From: Chitinophagaceae bacterium
Lineage (GTDB): Bacteria; Bacteroidota; Bacteroidia; Chitinophagales; Chitinophagaceae
Assembly: GCA_016786525.1 (NCBI GenBank)
Contig: JAEUVW010000097.1
Coordinates: forward strand, 1-13,545
Direction: 5' to 3'
Length of the DNA stretch: 13,545 nucleotides
The translations under genes were made by a program, and so were the position numbers. A model generated the notes under the pieces. That model did not search any database and had not been told where the DNA came from. It was given only the letters and a program-made list of their open reading frames with translations. Below, piece by piece: positions 1 through 6,410 of the stretch; the first letter of the stretch is position 1, and each line of letters opens with the position of its first letter.

Positions 1-52
1 CATTCACCCGATCTCCTGTGCGTTAGCGTACGGAGACCATTCCCCGTTTTTT

Positions 53-403
53 ATGAAAAACAAGATCTTCCCTGCAGCCCTGCTGCTGACTTCTTTGCTG
101 TCTTTCCCTGCTGCGGCGCAGGACAGCCTCAAAACCACAACGATAACGGTAAGCAACCTGCAATGCAACAATGATATGCCTACGATCAAAAGGCAATTGC
201 ACAACCAGCAGGGTATAGAGGAGGTATCCTTTACCGATATCAGGGGCGGCCAGTCCGTCTTTACCATTTCCTACCACAGCGCTGCCACTTCACAGGAGCT
301 GGTGGAGCAGGCCATAGAGGCGACACCGGGCTGCGACGACCAGGACAGCCGGCCCTATAAAGTCAAAAGGGTGAAAAAGGTTAAAAGGAAGGGAAATGAA
401 TAG
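53..403 (+). CDS. Secreted HMA-like small protein (probable metal-binding partner of the downstream TonB receptor)
   Basis: This 116-residue protein starts with a signal peptide (about residues 1-22, positive start, hydrophobic core, AAAQ cleavage region), so it is probably periplasmic. Residues 28-95 read like a heavy-metal-associated (HMA) ferredoxin-like fold: a first strand TTTITVSNLQC, a helix with DMPTIKRQL, the turn GIEEVSF, the strand SVFTISY, and a last helix QELVEQAIEATPGC. The usual GMxCxxC loop is NLQCNND, so C38 is kept and the second Cys is Asp (D41). Another Cys lies at C94. The C-terminus is very basic (KVKRVKKVKRKGNE). The gene overlaps the TonB receptor start by 8 bp, which suggests translational coupling and a shared role in metal uptake or handling. 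No convincing Shine-Dalgarno precedes the ATG; GGAG at 32-35 is far away. The fold is inferred from pattern, and metal binding is untested. Confidence 0.75.
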   Translation: MKNKIFPAALLLTSLLSFPAAAQDSLKTTTITVSNLQCNNDMPTIKRQLHNQQGIEEVSFTDIRGGQSVFTISYHSAATSQELVEQAIEATPGCDDQDSRPYKVKRVKKVKRKGNE

Positions 404-2639
404 GGTAATCCCAACGGCATTCCTGCTCCTGAGTGCTTACTGTGTGCCGGCGCAATCGATAAAGGGTAAATTGTTCGGGAGTTCGGCAGAGGGTAAGGAA
501 ATACTGCCCGGGGCCACACTGCACTTTGTCGGTTCTGCGGTGTTGGTCACTGTAAATGAAAATGGTGTTTTTGAATTGCCCCTTGAGGGGATAAGCGACA
601 AACGGATCATCGCAGCGGAAGCAGGCTATGAAACCGATACCATTGACCCGGGCGATAAGACCTACCTGTCTGTCACCCTGCGCAGGAGCGCGCAGGAGCT
701 GCGCGCCGTAACGGTAAGCGACCAGCGAGCGGCTTATCTCTCCAGGGGGGTGCTCAAAACGGAAGTGATCACGCAGCGCGAACTCTCCAAAGCCGCCTGC
801 TGCGACCTTGCCGGCTGCTTCGGTACGCAGGCTTCGGTACAGCCGCAGACGACCAATGTGGTCTCGAATGCCCAGGAACTGCGCATACTGGGCCTGTCCG
901 GCGTGTACAACCAGGTATTGTTTGACGGCCTGCCCATGATACAGGGCCTGAGCTATACCTATGGCATCAGTACCTATCCGGGCACTATTGTCGACAACAT
1001 CTATGTGGCCAAAGGGACAGCTTCGGTGCTGCAGGGATATGAAAGCATCAGCGGGCAGATCAACCTGGAAAGCAAGCAGCCGGATAAGGCGGAAAAGCTT
1101 TACCTGAATGCCTATGTCAACAGTTTCGGGGAGCGGCACCTGAATGCCAACCTGGCCTCGGCGCTGGGCAGGAAAAAAAAGTGGCACAGCCTGCTGGCCC
1201 TGCATATGGTTCAGCCTGCTGCAAAAACAGACGGGAACAAAGACGGTTTCCTGGACCTGCCGCAACTGAGGCGCTACGTGGTCTACAATAAATGGAAGTA
1301 TGGCAACGAGCGGCAAAGAGGCTTTGCCGTACAGGTCGGGCTGCGCCTGGTCAGCGAACGACGCATCGGCGGGCAAATGGACTACGACGACGCCACAGAC
1401 CGGGGCAGCAATACGGTATACGGGCAATCCATACGGTACCTGCAGCCGGAAGCTTATGTGAAGTCTGCGTACCGTTTTTCCGGCAAACACGCGCTGGCCC
1501 TTGCGGTATCCGGTTTTTACCAGGATCAGCACTCCTGGTTAGGCACTACCCGCTACCAGGCCCGCCAGGCTACAGCCTATGTAAACCTGCAGCACGAGTG
1601 GAGCTGGCACCTGCTGCACTCGCTGAAGTATGGCGCCAGCTTCCGTTACCAGGACCTGGCGGAAAACATTTCTTTTTCCGACCAGTCGCTGGGGCGTACT
1701 TATGCGGGCGACTACCAGACAAAGCTGATGGTGCCGGGGGTATTTATCGAAAATACGTTCCGCAGCAGGGATGAAAAAGTAAGCCTGATCACCGGTGTCA
1801 GAGCAGACCGGCACCAGGTCTGGGGTACTTATACAACGCCTAGGGCCATGATCCGTTATCTGCCGGGCAGGGGGCATACGCTGCGCGCTTCGGCCGGCAG
1901 CGGCTGGCGGCAGGTCAACCTGTTCAGTGAGCAGGTTACGCTGCTGGCAGGCTCCAGGGACATTGAGTTTGCCGAAGCGCTCAAGCCGGAGTCTGCTGTG
2001 AACTGGGGCCTGAGTGACACTTATACTTTTGAAGTGGGACCGCAGGTACAGGGCACTTTGAGCGTGGATTTTTACAGCACCCGCTTTCGCAACCAGTTTT
2101 TTCCCGACTATGATACCGATCCGGCAAAGGCCCTTATCCGCAACTTTGAAGGTGTATCGCGCTCCCATGGCCTGCAGGCAGAAGCGTCTTTTGTGTTGTA
2201 CCGGCAGCTGGAACTGCGGGCTGCCTACAATTATCTGGATGTGTACCGCATGGAAAACGGTGTAAAGACCAGTCTGCCTTTTAACCCGCGCAACAGGGCT
2301 ATGGCTGCCGTATCATGGGCGAGCAGAAGCAAACGTTGGCAATGCGACCTGAATGCGCACTGGTTTGACCGTATGAGGCTGCCGAATACCAGTGCCAACC
2401 CGGCGGAATACCGGCGCCCCTCTTATTCTGTGCCCTATGCGACGGTGAACATACAGGCCACCTTCAGGGTGAAGGATATAGAGCTGTACAGCGGCTGCGA
2501 GAATATCGGCAATTACCGCCAGGCCGATCCGATCGTCAGTGCCCATCAGCCTTTTGGCCGGTATTTTGACCTCAGTTCGGTATGGGGGCCTACGCGGGGC
2601 CGGGAATGGTACCTGGGCATCCGCTACCGGATCCGGTAG
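396..2639 (+). CDS. TonB-dependent outer-membrane receptor, probable metal-related family
   Basis: This 747-residue TonB-dependent receptor is full length for the family. It has a signal peptide (about 1-19, ending VPAQ), a carboxypeptidase-regulatory-like beta domain (about 21-97), a plug (about 107-228, with ELRILGLSGVYNQVLFDGLP and the plug end VLQGYESISGQINLESKQP), then a 22-strand-type barrel to the C-terminus (final strand EWYLGIRYRIR). The plug carries an unusual cysteine cluster, AACCDLAGCF, with C135, C136 and C141. Receptors with this plug style are, to my knowledge, often found beside HMA-domain proteins in Bacteroidota, and the gene upstream is such a protein. The ATG lies inside the end of that gene (8-bp overlap), behind a good purine-rich stretch (AAAAGGAAGGG at 384-393), so the two are probably translated together. 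The substrate cannot be read from sequence; copper, zinc or another metal, free or chelated, is the inference. A siderophore receptor is the alternative. Confidence 0.88.
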   Translation: MNRVIPTAFLLLSAYCVPAQSIKGKLFGSSAEGKEILPGATLHFVGSAVLVTVNENGVFELPLEGISDKRIIAAEAGYETDTIDPGDKTYLSVTLRRSAQELRAVTVSDQRAAYLSRGVLKTEVITQRELSKAACCDLAGCFGTQASVQPQTTNVVSNAQELRILGLSGVYNQVLFDGLPMIQGLSYTYGISTYPGTIVDNIYVAKGTASVLQGYESISGQINLESKQPDKAEKLYLNAYVNSFGERHLNANLASALGRKKKWHSLLALHMVQPAAKTDGNKDGFLDLPQLRRYVVYNKWKYGNERQRGFAVQVGLRLVSERRIGGQMDYDDATDRGSNTVYGQSIRYLQPEAYVKSAYRFSGKHALALAVSGFYQDQHSWLGTTRYQARQATAYVNLQHEWSWHLLHSLKYGASFRYQDLAENISFSDQSLGRTYAGDYQTKLMVPGVFIENTFRSRDEKVSLITGVRADRHQVWGTYTTPRAMIRYLPGRGHTLRASAGSGWRQVNLFSEQVTLLAGSRDIEFAEALKPESAVNWGLSDTYTFEVGPQVQGTLSVDFYSTRFRNQFFPDYDTDPAKALIRNFEGVSRSHGLQAEASFVLYRQLELRAAYNYLDVYRMENGVKTSLPFNPRNRAMAAVSWASRSKRWQCDLNAHWFDRMRLPNTSANPAEYRRPSYSVPYATVNIQATFRVKDIELYSGCENIGNYRQADPIVSAHQPFGRYFDLSSVWGPTRGREWYLGIRYRIR

Positions 2640-2728
2640 CGGCTTGTTGCCGGCTGTCAGGCATCTGTACTGGTCGTCAAATCGGCCTGGCGCCAAAGGA
2701 GGACATACTGTTTCCCGCCTCCTGTTAG

Positions 2729-2750
2729 CAATACAATAACAATAGTATTG
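2729..2750. repeat. Short inverted repeat CAATAC-N10-GTATTG
   Basis: Perfect 6-bp arms at 2729-2734 and 2745-2750 are separated by ten A-rich bases. It sits at the GC-to-AT transition upstream of the transglutaminase-like gene. It could be an operator half-site pair or a weak hairpin. It is short enough to arise by chance in AT-rich DNA. Confidence 0.25.
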
Positions 2751-2854
2751 AAATGAGAAACCGTTGGTTAAATAATGCATTAATATATGTTCCCAAATAT
2801 AGATTTTAGTGTATCCTTAACGTAATAAAACTCTAATTTCGGTCGCCCGTTTAA

Positions 2855-2926
2855 ATGAACAAAGCAGCGCCAATCTCCTTTCTCATATTGATTCAGGCTA
2901 CCTTCTTTCTGTCCACCAACCAGTGA
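2855..2926 (+). CDS. Possible 23-residue hydrophobic leader peptide
   Basis: An ATG at 2855 opens a 23-codon frame ending in TGA at 2924-2926. The peptide begins MNKAAPISFLILIQATFF and ends LSTNQ. It has the charged start and hydrophobic core of a signal peptide or single membrane helix, but stops right after. It lies 30 bp upstream of the transglutaminase-like gene in the same direction but in another frame. It could be a regulatory leader, the stub of a lost secreted protein, or a chance frame. No clear ribosome binding site is visible. Confidence 0.22.
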   Translation: MNKAAPISFLILIQATFFLSTNQ

Positions 2927-2956
2927 AAAAGGTAAGGATTAATAATGTATATGTAA

Positions 2957-3844
2957 ATGAATAGAATACTGAAAGGCAGGTCTGCCCCTGTTTCAGGGTC
3001 AGTGCGCGCTCCAAAGTCTGCTTTTTTAGTGCTTCCTGTGCTGTGGCTGTTACTGGCAGTCTTTATGTTGGGCATGAATTTTATGCCGAATGTTGTTGAT
3101 CCTTTTTCCGACCATGTTTCTTCAGCAGAGGAAAAGGTGAAAATGTCCAGGCAGGTCGATGAATTCCAGCTTTCCGTAGCAGAGAAATTTACTTCGGTAG
3201 ATAACCTGTACCTGTACCTGCTGACGCACACGAGAGATACCGCAAACAAGTACCTGTTGCTGCAGAATGCAGAGGCCCTGCTGAAGAAACGCTTTGTACA
3301 TGCTTACTCGGTATATTCATTGCGGGAGAACTGGATTGCTGTCTTAGCCGGTAAACTGGTCTGGCGCAATTTGTCGGCAAAGGTGATACCGGATGATATC
3401 CTCAAGGGTAATGCCGCCGCCTGCAGCCAGGTCAGCATCGTCTTTATGGCCTTATGCAGGAAATTTGACATCCCGGTGCGTAAAGTAGGCTTGAAAGGGC
3501 ATTACACTACAGAGGCTTTCGTAAACAACAGGTGGTATTTTTTTGACCTGGATATCAAGCCTGACTTCGGGCTCGTGGACGAGCGTAAGAGCCTGGACCA
3601 TATCCTGAGGGATAAAGAGCAATATAAGTTGTACAAAAATACGATGCTGGATTCGACGGATATAGACAGGGTGTTCTCCGTCGTCGACTATGGCCTTCCC
3701 AACAGTAACCCTGCGCCCAGGGCTGCTTTTTTTCACCTTGTGACCAAAGTCTGTTCTCACTGGGGCTGGCTGGTGCCGTTGTATTTCAGCATCCGCTTAT
3801 TTACAAAAAGAAGCGGCCGCTCTAAACAGCCTATAGCTCGCTAG
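2957..3844 (+). CDS. Membrane-anchored transglutaminase-like (papain-fold) protein
   Basis: This 295-residue protein has one clear N-terminal membrane segment (about residues 22-43, SAFLVLPVLWLLLAVFMLGM) and a soluble middle. A second hydrophobic stretch near the C-terminus (about 266-282, SHWGWLVPLYFSIRLF) is followed by a basic tail. The central part (about 148-200) carries a transglutaminase-like catalytic pattern: C156 in GNAAACSQV, H182 in LKGHYTTEAF, and D197 in RWYFFDLD, in the correct order and spacing. Such domains act as cysteine proteases, amidases or cross-linking enzymes; which of these applies here, and the substrate, is unknown. The TM topology suggests the domain is held at the inner membrane. 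The ATG at 2957 is the first in-frame start that gives this topology; AAGGATT at 2932-2938 is rather far upstream. The gene seems to be alone, with a convergent neighbour downstream. Confidence 0.75.
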   Translation: MNRILKGRSAPVSGSVRAPKSAFLVLPVLWLLLAVFMLGMNFMPNVVDPFSDHVSSAEEKVKMSRQVDEFQLSVAEKFTSVDNLYLYLLTHTRDTANKYLLLQNAEALLKKRFVHAYSVYSLRENWIAVLAGKLVWRNLSAKVIPDDILKGNAAACSQVSIVFMALCRKFDIPVRKVGLKGHYTTEAFVNNRWYFFDLDIKPDFGLVDERKSLDHILRDKEQYKLYKNTMLDSTDIDRVFSVVDYGLPNSNPAPRAAFFHLVTKVCSHWGWLVPLYFSIRLFTKRSGRSKQPIAR

Positions 3845-4172
3845 CACACATCAGCGAATAGATCAGCGAATACAGGAACAGCGCTGCGAATATACCTGCC
3901 GGAAGGGCCACAAACAAGGTCAAAGCCCATCTCCTGGGAAGCGGGAAACGCTTAAATACCCAGAAACAGCACAGCTGGGCACTCCACAGCATCGTTACAA
4001 AGATGAAAACGCTCAGCCAATCTACAGACAGGCGCTCTGTCCTCAGGTAAAAATTACCCGGGGCGATACCGACCAGTAAAAAGGTAACCAAAATAGCGAT
4101 GGTTAGTTGTATCAGCAATCTGACGAGCATACCGGATGGCCTGGAATGATGAGTAATAAGTTCAAGTATCAA
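3831..4172 (-). CDS. Small multi-pass membrane protein of unknown function (start uncertain)
   Basis: The frame reads 113 residues from a TTG at 4172, or 99 residues from the first ATG at 4130. It shows three hydrophobic helices: about residues 17-37 (LVRLLIQLTIAILVTFLLVG), 52-74 (LSVFIFVTMLWSAQLCCFWV) and 84-108 (LTLFVALPAGIFAALFLYSL). I do not recognise the family. The frame stays open upstream of the TTG to a stop at 4266-4268 and would add another hydrophobic stretch (FYGIIFVALSIALILELI), but no ATG or GTG is available there. The true protein may therefore start at the TTG or ATG, or the original start may be lost. The stop overlaps the end of the transglutaminase-like gene by 14 bp on the opposite strand. 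The cysteine pair CC lies in the second helix. Confidence 0.55.
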   Translation of the reverse strand: MILELITHHSRPSGMLVRLLIQLTIAILVTFLLVGIAPGNFYLRTERLSVDWLSVFIFVTMLWSAQLCCFWVFKRFPLPRRWALTLFVALPAGIFAALFLYSLIYSLMCASEL

Positions 4173-4270
4173 AGCAATACTAAGAGCAACAAATATTATG
4201 CCATAAAAATATATTGTAAAATCATTTTTATATGTACTTAAATCTATGTAATGCGGTAGTAATTTTTAGC

Positions 4271-4278
4271 TATATTTG
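4271..4278 (+). promoter_or_regulatory. Bacteroidota-type -7 box (TATATTTG)
   Basis: The sequence TATATTTG matches the Bacteroidota housekeeping -7 consensus TAnnTTTG exactly. It lies 28 bp before the ATG of the 54-residue small ORF, which would give a short leader. No TTTG element is visible about 20 bp further upstream, so this is only a half match. The surrounding 4173-4306 stretch is strongly AT-rich and is the shared upstream region of two divergent genes. Confidence 0.35.
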
Positions 4279-4306
4279 GTAACGCAAATAATCAATAAGC
4301 ACTACA

Positions 4307-4471
4307 ATGAATGAACTGCCTAAAGTGTGCCTGTATACCCACCTGGAAGAGGCAACCCTGAGCTGCGATATACCCTTCCTGCAATGGATATTGTCACGGG
4401 TATCTGTTGCCCAGCCGGAGATCAGGGCCGCTCTCGAAAAGGCAATTGCATTAAAAATAGCATACAATTAA
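4307..4471 (+). CDS. Small 54-residue hypothetical protein
   Basis: ATG at 4307 opens a 54-codon frame ending in TAA at 4469-4471. The peptide begins MNELPKVCLYTHLEEATL, continues with SCDIPFLQWILSRVSVAQPE and ends IRAALEKAIALKIAYN. It reads as a soluble, mostly helical small protein with two cysteines (C8, C20) and an amphipathic C-terminal helix. A -7-like box lies just upstream, and the codon choice resembles the neighbours. I do not recognise a family. It could be a regulatory small protein. The case rests on amino-acid composition and promoter position, so it needs homologues or expression data. Confidence 0.45.
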   Translation: MNELPKVCLYTHLEEATLSCDIPFLQWILSRVSVAQPEIRAALEKAIALKIAYN

Positions 4472-4647
4472 ATCTTTTTCTTTTGTTGGTTTCAGGCTGC
4501 AGGGCAGAAAAGAATGCCGGAGCAGTACACGATACTCCTTACAGCAATGGCTGTTCTGGCTGTGCCCGGTTGACAGATGAGGGGGTTTTCCTGATACCAA
4601 ATTATAAAAAATCTTTACAAAGTGGAATTTTTTGTAACAGGGAGTAA
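4450..4647 (+). other. Lipoprotein-like reading frame without a standard start codon
   Basis: In the frame one base back from the 54-residue ORF, residues encoded from ATT at 4450 give IKNSIQLNLFLLLVSGC, a textbook lipoprotein signal with the lipobox VSGC. About 48 further residues follow, including a CSGC motif (SNGCSGCARL) and the stop at 4645-4647. The only in-frame ATGs upstream (4384, 4327) would put a non-signal-like stretch first. The frame either uses a rare ATT start overlapping the small ORF, is a decayed lipoprotein gene, or is a chance effect of T-rich DNA. The terminator-like hairpin of the opposite kinase gene lies within its end. Confidence 0.2.
4605..4637 (-). terminator. Probable intrinsic terminator after the histidine kinase gene
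   Basis: Read on the - strand, a perfect 7-bp stem TTACAAA/TTTGTAA (4637-4631 with 4621-4615) with a 9-nt loop is followed by AGATTTTTTATAAT. It lies about 55 bp beyond the kinase stop and would end the kdp transcript. The stem has only one G-C pair, so it is weak; the T run is the stronger part of the evidence. Confidence 0.45.
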
Positions 4648-4691
4648 ATCGTTTATAGCCTGTTTCCTCCCAGCCTCCGCTCGCCCCCGTT

Positions 4692-6410
4692 TCAGGCGGC
4701 CCTGTTTACAGAAACCGTGAACGTACTGCCGCTGCCATACTCGCTTTCTACCTTTATCTGCCCGCCCTGTGCTTCCATAAATTCTTTGCAGATAGCCAGG
4801 CCCAGTCCTGTGCCTTCCTGCCCGGTACCCGGCACCCTGAAATATTTGTCGAAAATGCGGTCTTTGTATTTGGGGGCAATGCCCGGCCCGGTATCCTTTA
4901 CGGAAAAATCAACTTGTTCCCCGCGCTGTGCTGCATGGATAGAGATGACGGAATGCTCATAGGAATACCGGATGGCATTAGACAGCAGGTTGGTCAGCAC
5001 CCACACCGTTTTTTCTGCATCGACATTGATGTCGGGCAGATCTTCCGGCGCAGTGATCTCCAGCCTGATCGCTTTTTGCTGGGCCTGGGTTTTGATGGTG
5101 GCTACAGCAAGGTCCAGGATGCTGCGCGGTTTGTTCGGGAGAAGAGATAATTTTATGTTCCCGCTTTCTACTTGTGTCATATCCAGCAGTTCGCCGGTAA
5201 ACTTCAGCAGCCTGTTGGCGTCTTCATGGATGCCGGCTACGAGTTGCGCCTGCTCTTCATTCAGGGTGCCGATCCGGGCATTGGCCAGTAGTTGCAGGCT
5301 CATCTTCATCGAGGAGATGGGGGTTTTGAATTCGTGGGAAACCCTGGCGATGAAATTGGTTTTTGCAAAATCAAGTTCTTTGTACTCGGTAATGTTGCGC
5401 AGGATGATCACATGCCCGATCTGCAAAGGCAGGCTTTCGCCGGTAGGGGTTATCGAGATGTTCAGGATCTCTTTTTCGAAGTAACTTTCTTTATTGTCTG
5501 CAAAAATTTTCAGCTGCCGTGTTGCATTCCCGGCAAGGCCTGGGGCCATCTGCTGCAAGAGCAGGCGCAGCAGGTCATTGCTGATTGCCAGTACCGGCGC
5601 TGCTTTGCCGATCAGCTCTTGGTCCGGGAGGCCGATGACCTTTGTCGCAGCCTCGTTGACAAACAGTACATGGAGGTGTTCATCAAAGCCGATAACGGGG
5701 TCGGTCATTTTGCTGATCAGCGCTTCGATCCGTTTTTTTTCCATCATCAGGCTGGCCAGGGAACTGTTGTCATACTCCTGGAGCTTTTCCGCCATAATAT
5801 TGAAGGATGTGGCCAGCTCTGTAAACTCGCCTTTGTTTTCAAACGTTACCCTTTCCGAATACTTGCGGGCGGCAATCTGTTTGATGCTTTCGGAGAGTTC
5901 CCTGATGGGGCTGGAAATGCTGGATGGCAGGTTGAGCAGCAGGATCAGTGCAAACAGGAAACAAAGTACGCCGGTGAGGGCAATCCAGTTTGTGCCGTTT
6001 TCCGCGGTTTGCCGGGCCAGCAGGCTTTTTCTTTGTATGGCCTGCATATTCATGTCCATGACGCGGAAGATATCCTGCCTGATAGCCGGTAACAGCATGG
6101 GGTCTTTTGTGTGCCTGTACCGGTCGAAACCGGTCCTTATCGCAGTGGTAGCCTTTTCTTCGCCCGGCTCTGTGATCGTTGCCTCCTGTTGCCTCAGGTA
6201 ATTTTCGAACTGCCCTGCGGAAAGGCTGTCCCCGGATTCGGACGAGCGCAGCATCCCCTGCGCGTACTCCAGTGTGTTGTAGTTTGCCGCGAGTATGTTT
6301 TCCGTATCCGATCTGAGGATATGGATATACAGGGAGCTGACGACCCCGGAAATAATGATCAGCAGGAATAAAAGCCCGATCCCTAACGTGAGCTTGGTCT
6401 TTATGTTCAT
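4692..6410 (-). CDS. Membrane histidine kinase (HAMP-PAS-HisKA-HATPase) coupled to KdpD
   Basis: This 572-residue sensor kinase has TM1 (about 8-30), a helical periplasmic region (about 31-140), TM2 (about 143-162), HAMP (about 163-216), a PAS-like domain (about 228-342), a HisKA dimerisation domain with phospho-acceptor H359 (ARVSHEFKTP), and an ATPase domain. The ATPase domain shows the N box NLLSNAIRYS (N474, N478), the G1 box DTGPGIAP (506-513) and the G2 box GTGLGLA (533-539), so all kinase motifs are intact. Its ATG shares one base with the KdpD stop (TGATG), a sign of tight translational coupling. In classical KdpD the kinase is fused to the USP-containing half and has a four-helix TM region. 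Here that role is probably taken by this separate HAMP-PAS kinase, sensing K+ limitation or envelope stress. No response regulator is adjacent, so its partner is unknown from this window. Confidence 0.88.
   Translation of the reverse strand: MNIKTKLTLGIGLLFLLIIISGVVSSLYIHILRSDTENILAANYNTLEYAQGMLRSSESGDSLSAGQFENYLRQQEATITEPGEEKATTAIRTGFDRYRHTKDPMLLPAIRQDIFRVMDMNMQAIQRKSLLARQTAENGTNWIALTGVLCFLFALILLLNLPSSISSPIRELSESIKQIAARKYSERVTFENKGEFTELATSFNIMAEKLQEYDNSSLASLMMEKKRIEALISKMTDPVIGFDEHLHVLFVNEAATKVIGLPDQELIGKAAPVLAISNDLLRLLLQQMAPGLAGNATRQLKIFADNKESYFEKEILNISITPTGESLPLQIGHVIILRNITEYKELDFAKTNFIARVSHEFKTPISSMKMSLQLLANARIGTLNEEQAQLVAGIHEDANRLLKFTGELLDMTQVESGNIKLSLLPNKPRSILDLAVATIKTQAQQKAIRLEITAPEDLPDINVDAEKTVWVLTNLLSNAIRYSYEHSVISIHAAQRGEQVDFSVKDTGPGIAPKYKDRIFDKYFRVPGTGQEGTGLGLAICKEFMEAQGGQIKVESEYGSGSTFTVSVNRAA

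Larger units (their letters stand above)
2640..2956. other. 317-bp intergenic spacer between receptor and transglutaminase-like gene
   Basis: No long gene is supported here. The first part (to about 2725) is GC-rich and holds weak stem-loops: CGGC/GCCG at 2640-2652, and AGGAGG/CCTCCT at 2697-2702 and 2718-2723. Neither is followed by a T run, so neither is a clear terminator for the receptor. After about 2726 the sequence becomes AT-rich, which suits a promoter region for the transglutaminase-like gene. TAATTTCG near 2835 resembles the Bacteroidota -7 box (TAnnTTTG) with one mismatch, but I see no matching -33 TTTG at the right spacing. A 6-bp inverted repeat (2729-2750) and a small hydrophobic ORF (2855-2926) are listed separately. 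Confidence 0.5.

Noticed and set aside
381..1532. 383-residue open frame on the - strand inside the TonB receptor gene
   Set aside because: It lies wholly antisense to a clear receptor gene, has no domain pattern, and is Arg/Gln/Val-rich as expected from reading GC-rich coding DNA backwards.
2640..2723. Intrinsic terminator for the TonB receptor gene
   Set aside because: The small stems at 2640-2652 and 2697-2723 are short or have long loops, and no T run follows either of them.
4440..4475. Programmed -1 frameshift joining the 54-residue ORF to the lipoprotein-like frame
   Set aside because: The sequence ATTAAAA is not a proper X XXY YYZ slippery site in the zero frame, and a fused product would place a lipoprotein signal inside a soluble protein.
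4327..4647. 106-residue frame taken as one protein from ATG 4327
   Set aside because: Its first 40 residues overlap the more plausible 54-residue ORF in another frame and look random; only the lipobox part is worth keeping, so it is listed separately.
5292..6201. Long + strand frames (266 and 235 residues) across the histidine kinase
   Set aside because: They are antisense to a kinase with every catalytic motif intact, and show no recognisable domain.
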